A stretch of DNA of 64,000 bases from Psychrobacter immobilis (GTDB lineage Bacteria > Pseudomonadota > Gammaproteobacteria > Pseudomonadales > Moraxellaceae), in contig CAJGZL010000001.1 of the NCBI GenBank assembly GCA_904846145.1, positions 2,170,001 to 2,234,000 of the forward strand, in the 5' to 3' direction. Position numbers and translations under genes: made by a program. A model generated the notes under the pieces. It did no database searches. It had not been told where the DNA came from and saw nothing but the letters and a program-made list of their open reading frames with translations. This document shows positions 54,838-62,710 of this stretch, piece after piece; within the stretch, counting starts at the first letter, position 1; the number at the start of each line of letters is the position of its first letter.

Positions 54838-55119
54838 GATGATTTCATTAGATTCTATAAGCATAACAGGGTTCTTTATAAAAACTAAATTCTAGGGTCG
54901 TTTAATAGACCTTATAGTTTTGTAAGATAAAATAGACACAACCGTTCACTGAAAGTGAGGTGCCAACTATTTTGGGGCGCTATAATGATTACCACTATCG
55001 GCTTGTAAGCCTGTAGTTCTTTTAAGATTAGAGTTTAAGTAGCAGTCAAAGGTCATTCTTGCGCCAGTATATAAATCATTATAAATCTTTAAAGGTGTCG
55101 TAGCAGACAAAGGAATGTC

Positions 55120-55902
55120 ATGGATTTAATAGATATCGTTGCTATAGAAGGATATATTCAGACCACTTATATGGCTGTTTATGCTGATAAATTACTACTG
55201 CTAGATTCTGGATGCAGATGCGATGTCGATAAAATATTGACTTACATCACCGATGTTTTGCAGCGTCCCATCAGCCAGCTAAAAGTGGTTATGGTCACTC
55301 ATATGCATCCTGACCATGCAGGCGGTGCAGAGCTATTAAAACAAAGAACAGGTTGCCAGATCGTCACTGCAAAATCTGTACAACCTTGGTATAAAGGTAT
55401 TTTGGGTCGAGTTGAACATTTGAATGATTTGGGATTGACTTATTACGTTGCTAATAGGCAAGGTAAATCGGTCACTAACGTTTGGTATAACCCTATCTTA
55501 AAAGCTGATAGTGAGGTTCAAGATGGTGACTATGTACCCTATTTTGAAGATTGGATAATCCTAGAGACACCAGGACATACTGATCGTGATTTATCCTTAT
55601 GGCACCCACAGACTAAGCAAGCCTATACAGCGGATTTGATATTGGTTATCAAAGATAGATTTGTGTCCCCTTATCTTATTACTTTACCTGATGCTTATCT
55701 GGCTTCTTTAAACAAGATTAGAGCATTGCAGCCAGAGAGCTTATTACTGGCACATGACAAGAGAGCTAAAATTTATGATGAGGATTTTGATCGATTGATA
55801 GAGAAAACGCCGAACGAGCCTCGTAAAACTTCGTTAAAGAATATTCTAGGCACTGCTATTCTAAAAATTAGATTCGCACGTAAGAGAGTTGATACGCCTT
55901 AA
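55120..55902 (+). CDS. Metallo-beta-lactamase-fold hydrolase
   Basis: The 260-residue product has the zinc motif THMHPDHAGG (residues 60-69, HxHxDH), a further His in ETPGHTDRDLSLW (about 147-159), Asp in AYTADLIL (about 168-175) and a final His in LLAHDKRA (about 206-213). All ligands of a dinuclear MBL enzyme are visible. Substrate unknown. AAAGGAATGTC precedes the ATG. Downstream is a strong hairpin terminator next to the tRNA-Lys genes. Confidence 0.9.
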   Translation: MDLIDIVAIEGYIQTTYMAVYADKLLLLDSGCRCDVDKILTYITDVLQRPISQLKVVMVTHMHPDHAGGAELLKQRTGCQIVTAKSVQPWYKGILGRVEHLNDLGLTYYVANRQGKSVTNVWYNPILKADSEVQDGDYVPYFEDWIILETPGHTDRDLSLWHPQTKQAYTADLILVIKDRFVSPYLITLPDAYLASLNKIRALQPESLLLAHDKRAKIYDEDFDRLIEKTPNEPRKTSLKNILGTAILKIRFARKRVDTP

Positions 55903-55951
55903 TTAGAACAATAGATAGCGAATGTTTAGACAATAAGCGATTAAAACAATA

Positions 55952-55988
55952 AAAACCCCGATAACCTATAAAGGCTATCGGGGTTTTG
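55952..55988. terminator. Terminator after the MBL hydrolase and tRNA-Lys
   Basis: AAAACCCCGATA and TATCGGGGTTTT arms with a 10-12 base loop; it serves both the plus-strand hydrolase and the minus-strand tRNA genes. Confidence 0.88.
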
Positions 55989-56007
55989 CTAAGCTTATTA
56001 CTAAATA

Positions 56008-56083
56008 TGGTGGGCCGACCGCGACTCGAACGCGGGACCAATTGATTAAAAGTCAACTGCTCTACCAACTGAGCTATCGGCCC
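56008..56083 (-). tRNA. tRNA-Lys (TTT), copy 1
   Basis: 76 bases with encoded CCA; acceptor GGGCCGA/TCGGCCC, anticodon loop CTTTTAA (TTT), T-loop GTTCGAGTC. Identical to the copy at 56305-56380. Confidence 0.97.
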
Positions 56084-56120
56084 TGAGCGGCGTATAAAAA
56101 TTGTATACAATTTTAGCCGC

Positions 56121-56158
56121 GCAAGAGAATTTTTCTTAAAGGAAAAATTCTAAAAGCT
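56121..56158. repeat. Spacer repeat A1 near the tRNA-Lys genes
   Basis: GCAAGAGAAT...ATTCTAAAAGCT with an internal AGAATTTTTC/GAAAAATTCT hairpin. Related copies lie at 56191-56222 and 56417-56454. Confidence 0.75.
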
Positions 56159-56190
56159 TTTTTTACACCTAAATTTTGATATTTAATTTA

Positions 56191-56251
56191 GCAAGAGAAT
56201 TCAGTCATAAATTCTAAAAGCTATCTATCCAAACTAGGTTTACAACTAAAC
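56191..56251. repeat. Spacer repeat A2 near the tRNA-Lys genes
   Basis: Second copy of the GCAAGAGAATT...AATTCTAAAAGCT unit, continuing into ATCCAAACTAGGTTTACAAC, which recurs as ATCCAAACTAAGTTTGAAAC after copy A3. Confidence 0.7.
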
Positions 56252-56304
56252 TCATTAAGCTAATACCGAGTAGGGCAAAATACTTAACAAGCATACTACT
56301 AAAA

Positions 56305-56380
56305 TGGTGGGCCGACCGCGACTCGAACGCGGGACCAATTGATTAAAAGTCAACTGCTCTACCAACTGAGCTATCGGCCC
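56305..56380 (-). tRNA. tRNA-Lys (TTT), copy 2
   Basis: 76 bases, identical to copy 1 and 297 bases away on the same strand. Transcribed first of the two; promoter expected in 56381-56698. Confidence 0.97.
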
Positions 56381-56416
56381 TGAGCGAGGATAAAACGAAG
56401 CACTGCTTCGTCCGAG

Positions 56417-56481
56417 CGCAAGAGAATTTTCTTATCCGAAAATTCTAAAGGCTTTGCATCCAAACTAAGTTTGAAACTAAA
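56417..56481. repeat. Spacer repeat A3 near the tRNA-Lys genes
   Basis: Third copy of the spacer unit (GCAAGAGAATTTTC...GAAAATTCTAAAGGCT), plus the ATCCAAACTAAGTTTGAAAC extension. The arrangement of tRNA plus spacer implies a tandem duplication of about 297 bases. The remaining part of 56381-56698 holds no gene and should contain the tRNA promoter and the end of macB. Confidence 0.72.
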
Positions 56482-56698
56482 AACTTGCAATTTTAGCTCT
56501 GCAAGAATAATTCATTACAACTTAACTAATAAACGTAAGTTCTAATCCACATCGAGATAATTTCTATCCCTAAACGTGAGAGCACATTATATATAGTCTT
56601 GTGATAAATACAACCCTATAGACCCAAAAAAACGTAAATTCTATGTAAAAATTACTAAATGCTTAGTATATGCTTTTTTATATTCTGAGTTGTTTGGT

Positions 56699-58693
56699 TT
56701 AATCTCTTGATAAAGCCTCAACAGGATCAAGTTTGGCAGCATTACGTGCTGGCAAGAATCCAAAGATAATACCAATTAACGTCGAACAGACAAAAGCGGC
56801 AACGATAGAAGTTGTTGAATAAATAACTTGAAAGCTATCACCGCCGACTCGGTTAATCAGCTCACCAATAGCGAATGCGAGCCCAATGCCTAATAAGCCT
56901 CCTAGTATACAAACTAAAACTGCCTCAATTAAAAACTGTTGCATTATATCGTTTTGACGAGCGCCAACTGCCATACGGACGCCAATCTCATTAGTGCGTT
57001 CAGTTACCGATACCAGCATAATATTCATGACGCCAATACCGCCAACGATCAGGGCAATAATAGCGATCGAGGATATGAGTAGAGTTAACGCAGTCGTTGT
57101 TGACTCTATGGTCTCGCGAATAGAATCTGAGTTACGTATACGAAAGTCATCCGTACCATGTCGGCTGATCATTAGGGTTGAGATGGCGGATTCAGCGGCA
57201 GCAGAAGATATATTATTATCAATAAGCGCGACAAAGTTCTCAATATAAGTACCGCCTATCAGCCTTGACAGCATAGTGGTGTAGGGCATATAAAAGGTTG
57301 GTGTATCGGTATTTCTAAAGCCGCTATTGTTTTCTTCAAGCACACCAATAATACGTCCAGGCACACTACCGATAAGCACGACTTCACCAATAGGGTTAGG
57401 GTTGTCGGAAAAAAAAGTCTGTAGGGCATTACTATCGATAATAACGTCTTGAGTACGGCGCAAAATACTCTGCTCATCAAAGCCCTGACCTTGGGCTAGG
57501 CTCTCGCCACTGACATTAAGATAGTCTTTGCCGACACCGCTGACACTAGCCGCTTCTTGTACATTACGGTAGCGTACATTCATATTGCTATCGAGCTGCG
57601 GGCTGACACTAATGACATAAGGCTGATCAGCGACCGCTTGCGCATCATCGGGTGTCAAATTATTATCACCGAAGTTTCGCCTAGGATCACCGAATGGATA
57701 ACCATCGGTAACGGTAATAGTATTGGTGCCAAGTGAGCTAATATTAGATAGAATTTGCTCTTGAGAGCCTTTACCAAGCCCGACCACGGAGACCACCGAA
57801 GCAATACCAATGATAATACCTAGCATGGTCAAAAGCGTACGCATCTTATGTGCGCGCATGGCGAGTAGTGACATCTTAAAAGCTTCAAATAGGCGATCAA
57901 TAAAGCTGCCAAACGCACTTTTTCGATGCTGATCAAGAATCGGCTCGGGCTGAGCATTTATTGGATTGTAGTGCTCGGTCTTATAATCAGCTATTTTGTG
58001 GCCATCTTTTAGCTCAATGACGCGTTCGGCTTGCGCGGCTAGGTTTGGATCATGAGTGACCATGATAATCGTATGACCTTGAGCCTTTAGATCATACAAA
58101 ATTTGCATCACATCGTCACCAGATTTACTATCGAGCGCACCCGTTGGCTCATCGGCTAGAATGATATCGCCACCGTTCATCAAGGCTCGTGCAATAGAAA
58201 CCCGTTGCTGCTGACCACCAGAGAGCTGATTAGGGCGATTAGCGATTTTGTCTGCTAGTCCCAAATCTGACAGTAGTTTTTTAGCGCGTTCGCTACGAGC
58301 TTGTCCATCCATTCCTGCATAAACGGCAGGTACAGAGACATTGTCTTGCGCGCTGATATCACCTAGCAGATGATAACGTTGAAAAATAAAACCGAAATGC
58401 TCTCGACGTAACTTGGCGAGTTCATCAGGTTCAAGCCTACTCACTGATTCGCCAAAAATTTTATATTCGCCAGCTGTTGCTTGATCCAAGCAACCTAATA
58501 TATTCATCAAAGTAGACTTACCAGAGCCTGATTGACCGATGATAGCGACCATTTCACCTTGGTTGATGGTCAAATCGATATCGTGTAGCACGCGAATAGT
58601 CTGTTCACCCGCTTTAAATTCTTTGATCAATCCCTTGACTTGCATTAATGGCGTATCGGTTTTGGCAATAGAAACGGGATCTTTAATACTCAT
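56699..58693 (-). CDS. macB: MacB-type ABC transporter (ATPase-permease)
   Basis: The 664-residue half-transporter works with MacA and an outer-membrane TolC to export macrolides, peptides or toxins. The N-terminal ATPase has Walker A GQSGSGKST (about 53-61), signature LSGGQQQRVSIARAL (about 157-171) and Walker B IILADEPTGALD (about 176-187). Four membrane helices flank a large periplasmic domain (first helix about 288-310; three at the C-terminus with VGGIGVMNIMLVSVTERTNE). The C-terminal GFLPARNAAKLDPVEAL is the MacB/LolCDE signature. macA lies upstream but 201 bases away, with a dispersed repeat between them. No tolC gene is in the window. Confidence 0.95.
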   Translation of the reverse strand: MSIKDPVSIAKTDTPLMQVKGLIKEFKAGEQTIRVLHDIDLTINQGEMVAIIGQSGSGKSTLMNILGCLDQATAGEYKIFGESVSRLEPDELAKLRREHFGFIFQRYHLLGDISAQDNVSVPAVYAGMDGQARSERAKKLLSDLGLADKIANRPNQLSGGQQQRVSIARALMNGGDIILADEPTGALDSKSGDDVMQILYDLKAQGHTIIMVTHDPNLAAQAERVIELKDGHKIADYKTEHYNPINAQPEPILDQHRKSAFGSFIDRLFEAFKMSLLAMRAHKMRTLLTMLGIIIGIASVVSVVGLGKGSQEQILSNISSLGTNTITVTDGYPFGDPRRNFGDNNLTPDDAQAVADQPYVISVSPQLDSNMNVRYRNVQEAASVSGVGKDYLNVSGESLAQGQGFDEQSILRRTQDVIIDSNALQTFFSDNPNPIGEVVLIGSVPGRIIGVLEENNSGFRNTDTPTFYMPYTTMLSRLIGGTYIENFVALIDNNISSAAAESAISTLMISRHGTDDFRIRNSDSIRETIESTTTALTLLISSIAIIALIVGGIGVMNIMLVSVTERTNEIGVRMAVGARQNDIMQQFLIEAVLVCILGGLLGIGLAFAIGELINRVGGDSFQVIYSTTSIVAAFVCSTLIGIIFGFLPARNAAKLDPVEALSRD

Positions 58694-58746
58694 TTTATGC
58701 TACCTATCTCAGTGCTGATTATACCAATCGAAATATCTAGTCGGCA

Positions 58747-58857
58747 TCTTAGTCAGCGTACTTTTAAACCGCTACGGTGTTACCCGCCCTAAATGTACTC
58801 AGTGTACTATCTGCGAGCGGTCACCTTGTAGCGATACTAAAATTCCTTGACTATATA
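58747..58857. mobile_element. MITE-like dispersed repeat, copy 2 (inverted)
   Basis: Reverse complement of the element at 9531-9638, with shared blocks including CAAGGAATTTTAG, CGCAGATAGTACA and CACCGTAGCGGTTTAAAAGT. It lies in the 201-base gap between macA and macB and may separate their transcription. On its left a short TAGTCGGCAT/TAGTCAGCGT near-duplicate is present. Confidence 0.75.
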
Positions 58858-58894
58858 ACATGGTACTTTGATTCAATGTGAATGTTATAGCGTA

Positions 58895-60298
58895 CTAGAA
58901 TGGAGGCCTACCACCACCGCCTTGACTTTTACTGCCTTCTGCACTAGCTTCGCTTAGAATGACTTTATCACCCTCGCTCAAGCCGCTTAAAATTTGTACA
59001 TTGACGCGGTTATTGATACCCGTTGTGACCGATTGATTGACGACTTCACCATCGGCTTTTAATACTCTTACCGTAGCAGTGGCTGCATTGTTTTTGACAT
59101 TTTTTGGAGCGCTTTCTGTATCAGTTTTTGAGCTGTCAGGGGTATCCGCTTTATCAATACTAGTACTAGTATTACGAGTTGAACCATTAGGTTTGCTGGC
59201 TTGCAGGGCGGCTGATGGAATCAATAAAGCATTTTTTGCCTCATTGATAATAATATAAACTTGCGCGGTCATATCGATACGGAAACGACGATCCGTATTA
59301 GGTACTTCGATATAGCCGACATAGTAAATAGCGGAATCAGTAGAGCTAGTATCGCTGATGGTTTCAGGAGCGGGCTCGATAGCTTTTAAGACAGAGTCGA
59401 ATTTCTGATCAGGATTGCCGATGATATTAAAGTATACAGGCATATCGGCTTGTACGTTGATGACGTCTGCTTCAGAGATTTGCGCGTTGATTCTAACGGT
59501 CGATAAATCCGCTAAGGTAACGATAGTTGGCGCAGTTTGATTAGCGTTGACTGTGGTGCCTTGTTCGGTCGTCACTGATACGACAGTACCTGACATTGGC
59601 GCGCGAATAGTGGTGTAGCTTAGGTCTTCTTTTGCTGTGCTGACGTTGGTCTCAGACTTTCGTAGTGCCGCTTGTTGACTATTGACGTTAGCATTCGCAG
59701 TGGCAATAGCGGCCCTAGCTGTATCAATAGCAGCGCGAGCACTAGCGACGGCTGCCTGTGCCGTTTCAACTTTTGTCGCTTGGGTGTCATACTCTTGCTT
59801 TGAGATAGCGTCGATTGCGACCAATCCTTGCAGACGATCGAAGTCTGTTCGAGCTTGTCTTAGCTCTGATTGACGGCTAATAAGATCAGCTTGTGCGCTC
59901 TTTAGACTAGCTTGACGGCTAAGCACTTCTGCTTGTGCGCTTTGAATAGCGGCTACACTTTGCTCTAAGGTAGCTTGCTCATTACTAAGGTTGTTATTCT
60001 GGGTGACTTGATCGATTTGCGCAATTAAATCCCCTTGCTGTACTTGATCACCAACTTCAACATAAAGCCGAGTCACTTCACCTGAGACTTGAGCACCAAC
60101 ATCAACGGTGTTTAACGCTTTGACTTTACCTGATGCCATAACGTTGTTTTCGATATCACCGATTTCGACCATTGCGGTAATATAGTTGGGAGTGGTTTCT
60201 TTAGGTTTAAAGGTTCTGTAGGCTATTACTGCTAAGGCTATAACTACTAGGGCAATAATGCCCCACTTAATAGCAGATTTTTTATTCATTTTGAGCAT
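58895..60298 (-). CDS. macA: MacA-type membrane fusion protein
   Basis: Periplasmic adaptor of the MacAB-TolC efflux pump; 467 residues. It has an N-terminal membrane anchor (about 12-30), a lipoyl-like half (VGAQVSGEVTRLYVEVGDQV, about 68-87), a long coiled-coil hairpin with repeating Ala/Gln/Ser heptads (about 100-215), and a beta-barrel domain (TIRAPMSGTVVSV, about 233-245). An Asn/Ser/Thr-rich insert (about 360-400) and Gly-rich end (GGGGRPPF) are unusual. ATG 60298 follows GGA by 8 bases; GTG 60301 and ATG 60289 are alternatives. Confidence 0.93.
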   Translation of the reverse strand: MLKMNKKSAIKWGIIALVVIALAVIAYRTFKPKETTPNYITAMVEIGDIENNVMASGKVKALNTVDVGAQVSGEVTRLYVEVGDQVQQGDLIAQIDQVTQNNNLSNEQATLEQSVAAIQSAQAEVLSRQASLKSAQADLISRQSELRQARTDFDRLQGLVAIDAISKQEYDTQATKVETAQAAVASARAAIDTARAAIATANANVNSQQAALRKSETNVSTAKEDLSYTTIRAPMSGTVVSVTTEQGTTVNANQTAPTIVTLADLSTVRINAQISEADVINVQADMPVYFNIIGNPDQKFDSVLKAIEPAPETISDTSSTDSAIYYVGYIEVPNTDRRFRIDMTAQVYIIINEAKNALLIPSAALQASKPNGSTRNTSTSIDKADTPDSSKTDTESAPKNVKNNAATATVRVLKADGEVVNQSVTTGINNRVNVQILSGLSEGDKVILSEASAEGSKSQGGGGRPPF

Positions 60299-60465
60299 CA
60301 CAACAATCCAGTCACAGTTAAATCGAGTCTAACTATAATAAAGCGTTAAAGCATAAAAGGATATGGCAATTAGTTTGCGAAAGGTTAAGGTGCTTTGTAA
60401 AAAAACTAGAAGTTTAAAAATACGTTAGGATATTAGAGTGGTCTATATCAAAAAAGGAGTTTGTT

Positions 60466-60933
60466 ATGCTAAATTATCAGCAAGTTCAAAAAATAATTAA
60501 TGATTATAGTAAAAAGATAGGGCTGAATATTGAGGATGTTACTTTAAGAAATAGGCCTTCTGGATTTGGTGAGCCACACTTAGAGATAAGCGATGACTAT
60601 TATCACTATGTAGTATGTGAGCGCGGTAGTGAGTTATCTAGAGAGTCTTTTTTAGATGTAGATGATTTCATTTATAAATTTTTTGAGATGGTAACTTCTA
60701 TGGTAGCAGGTGAGTATGAGCAAGAGAATAGTATCATTGGTGAAGATCAAAGAGTCATACGTTTTAGTAAGCAAATCGAACTTATGACGCAATTAAATTA
60801 TGAGTGGGGTAGAAAAAAAGAAGCTGACATAGCAGAAACTTTGAAAAAAGCGCCTTATTCAGTTAATAACATAACTTGTAATAGGAAAATTTGGCTAAAT
60901 AAGCTTGCAAACCTATTCAAATATTTAAACTAA
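60466..60933 (+). CDS. Imm63-like immunity protein (orphan)
   Basis: The 155-residue product resembles the Imm63 immunity family: GFGEPHLEISDDYYHYVVCE (about 33-52) followed by RGSELS, LDVDDFIYKFFEMVTSMV (about 63-80), and IRFSKQIELMTQLNYEWG (about 99-116). Such proteins normally neutralise a polymorphic toxin encoded next door, but no toxin gene is adjacent: macA is upstream and divergent, holA overlaps its 3' end. AAGGAG lies 7 bases before the ATG. Codon use is A/T-richer than neighbours, suggesting acquisition. Its last nine bases overlap holA tail to tail. Family call is from recalled motif pattern. Confidence 0.72.
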   Translation: MLNYQQVQKIINDYSKKIGLNIEDVTLRNRPSGFGEPHLEISDDYYHYVVCERGSELSRESFLDVDDFIYKFFEMVTSMVAGEYEQENSIIGEDQRVIRFSKQIELMTQLNYEWGRKKEADIAETLKKAPYSVNNITCNRKIWLNKLANLFKYLN

Positions 60934-61995
60934 AAACAATTTCTTTCCCGATAATTCTAGCGCGGCTTGTAATAATAGCTCCCACGCAGGCTGGCGTATT
61001 AACCCTTTTATAGCTTTATCGCAGCGATAGAGTAGGTCAGGCCATTGCGCGGTTTGTACGGTAGATTGACGACGACAAGCTTGGCTGTACTGGCCTTGCT
61101 TACTGCGCCAAATACCTAAGCCTTGCGCATCTTGCCCATCCATTAACGCCATAACTAGCCGCATATCTTTGGCTATTGCCCATAGCACTAAAGTGGTTGG
61201 TTCATCGGTGGCTTTTAATTGAAATATAATCTTGGCAACTTGCTGACTGTTACCTGCGAGCATCGCATCGGATAAATCAAAAACACTAAACTGCGCATCA
61301 CTGACTAAAGCCGCTTGCAGGTCAGCAATATCTAAAGCGACTTCTTTGACAGTAGCGTTTTCATTTTTATCATTTGGCTGCTCACAGTTAGAGGCCGCGA
61401 GCTGCGGCGCAAATAGATAGGAGAGCCGCCATAGGGTTTGATAAGCACTAAGCAGATGGTGCTCAGTATGTGACATTAGTAGCTGCCAAGCGTCCAGCGA
61501 TAGACGCAGACCAAATTGCTGCGCCTGTACTTGTAGCAATTGCTGGCGCTGACGCTCATCGTATAAGTTACAATCAATGGTATGACCGTATTGAGCAAAC
61601 GGCGCAAACCATTTACTAGCTTGACCACGTTTATCTTGCTTTGGCGTGAGCCACAGTAGGCTGTGACTATGTGCCCCTGTTTGCGCGTCAATGGCAAAAC
61701 GCTCAAGCTCAGCAATGATGGCTTTATCAGGCTTATGATTACCCGTCACAATTAAAGCGCTGGCATCATCGAACAAGGATTGGCTACTAAGCTCAGATAG
61801 GACCTCTTGCCAAGTCTTTATCGATATCAGCTCAATACGTTTGATGGCGTAGTTCTGCGCGCGCCAATGTGGTCGTAAGCTATCAATCAGCCACTGCTGT
61901 AGTAGTGGCTCATCCCCATGCGCCAGCCACAAGCCCGCAACTGCGATGGAGGGTTGCAATAATTTTGGATAAGCTTGATTAAAGGACTCTTGCAT
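60925..61995 (-). CDS. holA: DNA polymerase III, delta subunit
   Basis: Clamp-loader delta subunit that opens the beta clamp; 356 residues. It fits HolA by its N-terminal segment (WLAHGDEPLLQQWLIDSLR, about 23-41), the DDASALIVTGNHKP stretch in the ATPase-like fold without Walker motifs, and its length. It follows lptE after 27 bases as in leuS-lptE-holA of E. coli. Ribosome site is weak, suggesting coupling to lptE. The 3' end overlaps the Imm63-like gene by 9 bases on the other strand. Confidence 0.92.
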   Translation of the reverse strand: MQESFNQAYPKLLQPSIAVAGLWLAHGDEPLLQQWLIDSLRPHWRAQNYAIKRIELISIKTWQEVLSELSSQSLFDDASALIVTGNHKPDKAIIAELERFAIDAQTGAHSHSLLWLTPKQDKRGQASKWFAPFAQYGHTIDCNLYDERQRQQLLQVQAQQFGLRLSLDAWQLLMSHTEHHLLSAYQTLWRLSYLFAPQLAASNCEQPNDKNENATVKEVALDIADLQAALVSDAQFSVFDLSDAMLAGNSQQVAKIIFQLKATDEPTTLVLWAIAKDMRLVMALMDGQDAQGLGIWRSKQGQYSQACRRQSTVQTAQWPDLLYRCDKAIKGLIRQPAWELLLQAALELSGKKLFLV

Positions 61996-62022
61996 ATTAA
62001 ATAGTATTAACTTTAAAGGATA

Positions 62023-62667
62023 TTAATTTTCTAATAAAGGCGATGAGGTACTATTAGGGTTAACTTTTGGCAAGCCTATCGCGACATATTGATCAGTAAT
62101 ACGACGGGCTAAGCTGTCGTATAGCCAATCACGAACCTGATCACCTTGTTGATCATCAGTGTTCACTGAGGCTTCGTTATACTGATAGCTACGCTCAACT
62201 TGAATAGGATTGGTCAAAGTGACAGGCTGACCATTTTGCACCGTTGTATAGGTCACATCAGCGGACAACACCAGACGAATCTCTGTCAATACCCCAACCA
62301 GCTCATAATTTCTAAAACGCACGTTGCTAATATTAATAGTAGCAATCGGCTCAGCGGTAGTATTATTAACACTGCTGTTGGCCGCGCTTTCAATCATGCT
62401 AATACCGTCAACTACATCGACGCCTAGAGCTTGCAAGCGCCGAGTCAAAGGCAATTTGAGCGGGAATGAGATACGATTGTCCTCAATAAGAATAGCAGTC
62501 TTAGCCACATCAAACTGCATCGGAGCATCATATCCGCGTAGATGGAAGCCGCAACCTGTGAGCAAACCAGCTGAGCCTAACACGGTGAGCAATGGCAAAC
62601 TTGCAACTATTGCCGTAGCTAACTTATTGACCACTGGTGAGCGTTGATGCTTTGGGTAAGATGTCAT
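62023..62667 (-). CDS. lptE: LPS-assembly lipoprotein LptE
   Basis: Outer-membrane lipoprotein that plugs the LptD barrel for lipopolysaccharide insertion; 214 residues. The lipobox LLTGC places the lipidated Cys at about residue 39, after a long hydrophobic segment, followed by GFHLRGYDAP, the LptE signature. The N-region before the hydrophobic stretch is longer than usual (about 15 residues with positive charge). AAGGA lies 9 bases before the ATG. Between leuS and holA as in enterobacteria. Confidence 0.93.
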   Translation of the reverse strand: MTSYPKHQRSPVVNKLATAIVASLPLLTVLGSAGLLTGCGFHLRGYDAPMQFDVAKTAILIEDNRISFPLKLPLTRRLQALGVDVVDGISMIESAANSSVNNTTAEPIATINISNVRFRNYELVGVLTEIRLVLSADVTYTTVQNGQPVTLTNPIQVERSYQYNEASVNTDDQQGDQVRDWLYDSLARRITDQYVAIGLPKVNPNSTSSPLLEN

Positions 62668-62710
62668 AACCGCTATCCTTATTTTATAAAAGCGTTAATA
62701 CTAAAAGGGC

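Noticed and set aside
56121..56481. Repeats around tRNA-Lys as attachment sites of an integrated element
   Set aside because: No integrase or foreign genes lie between the copies; only 297 bases separate the tRNAs, so a simple tandem duplication is enough.
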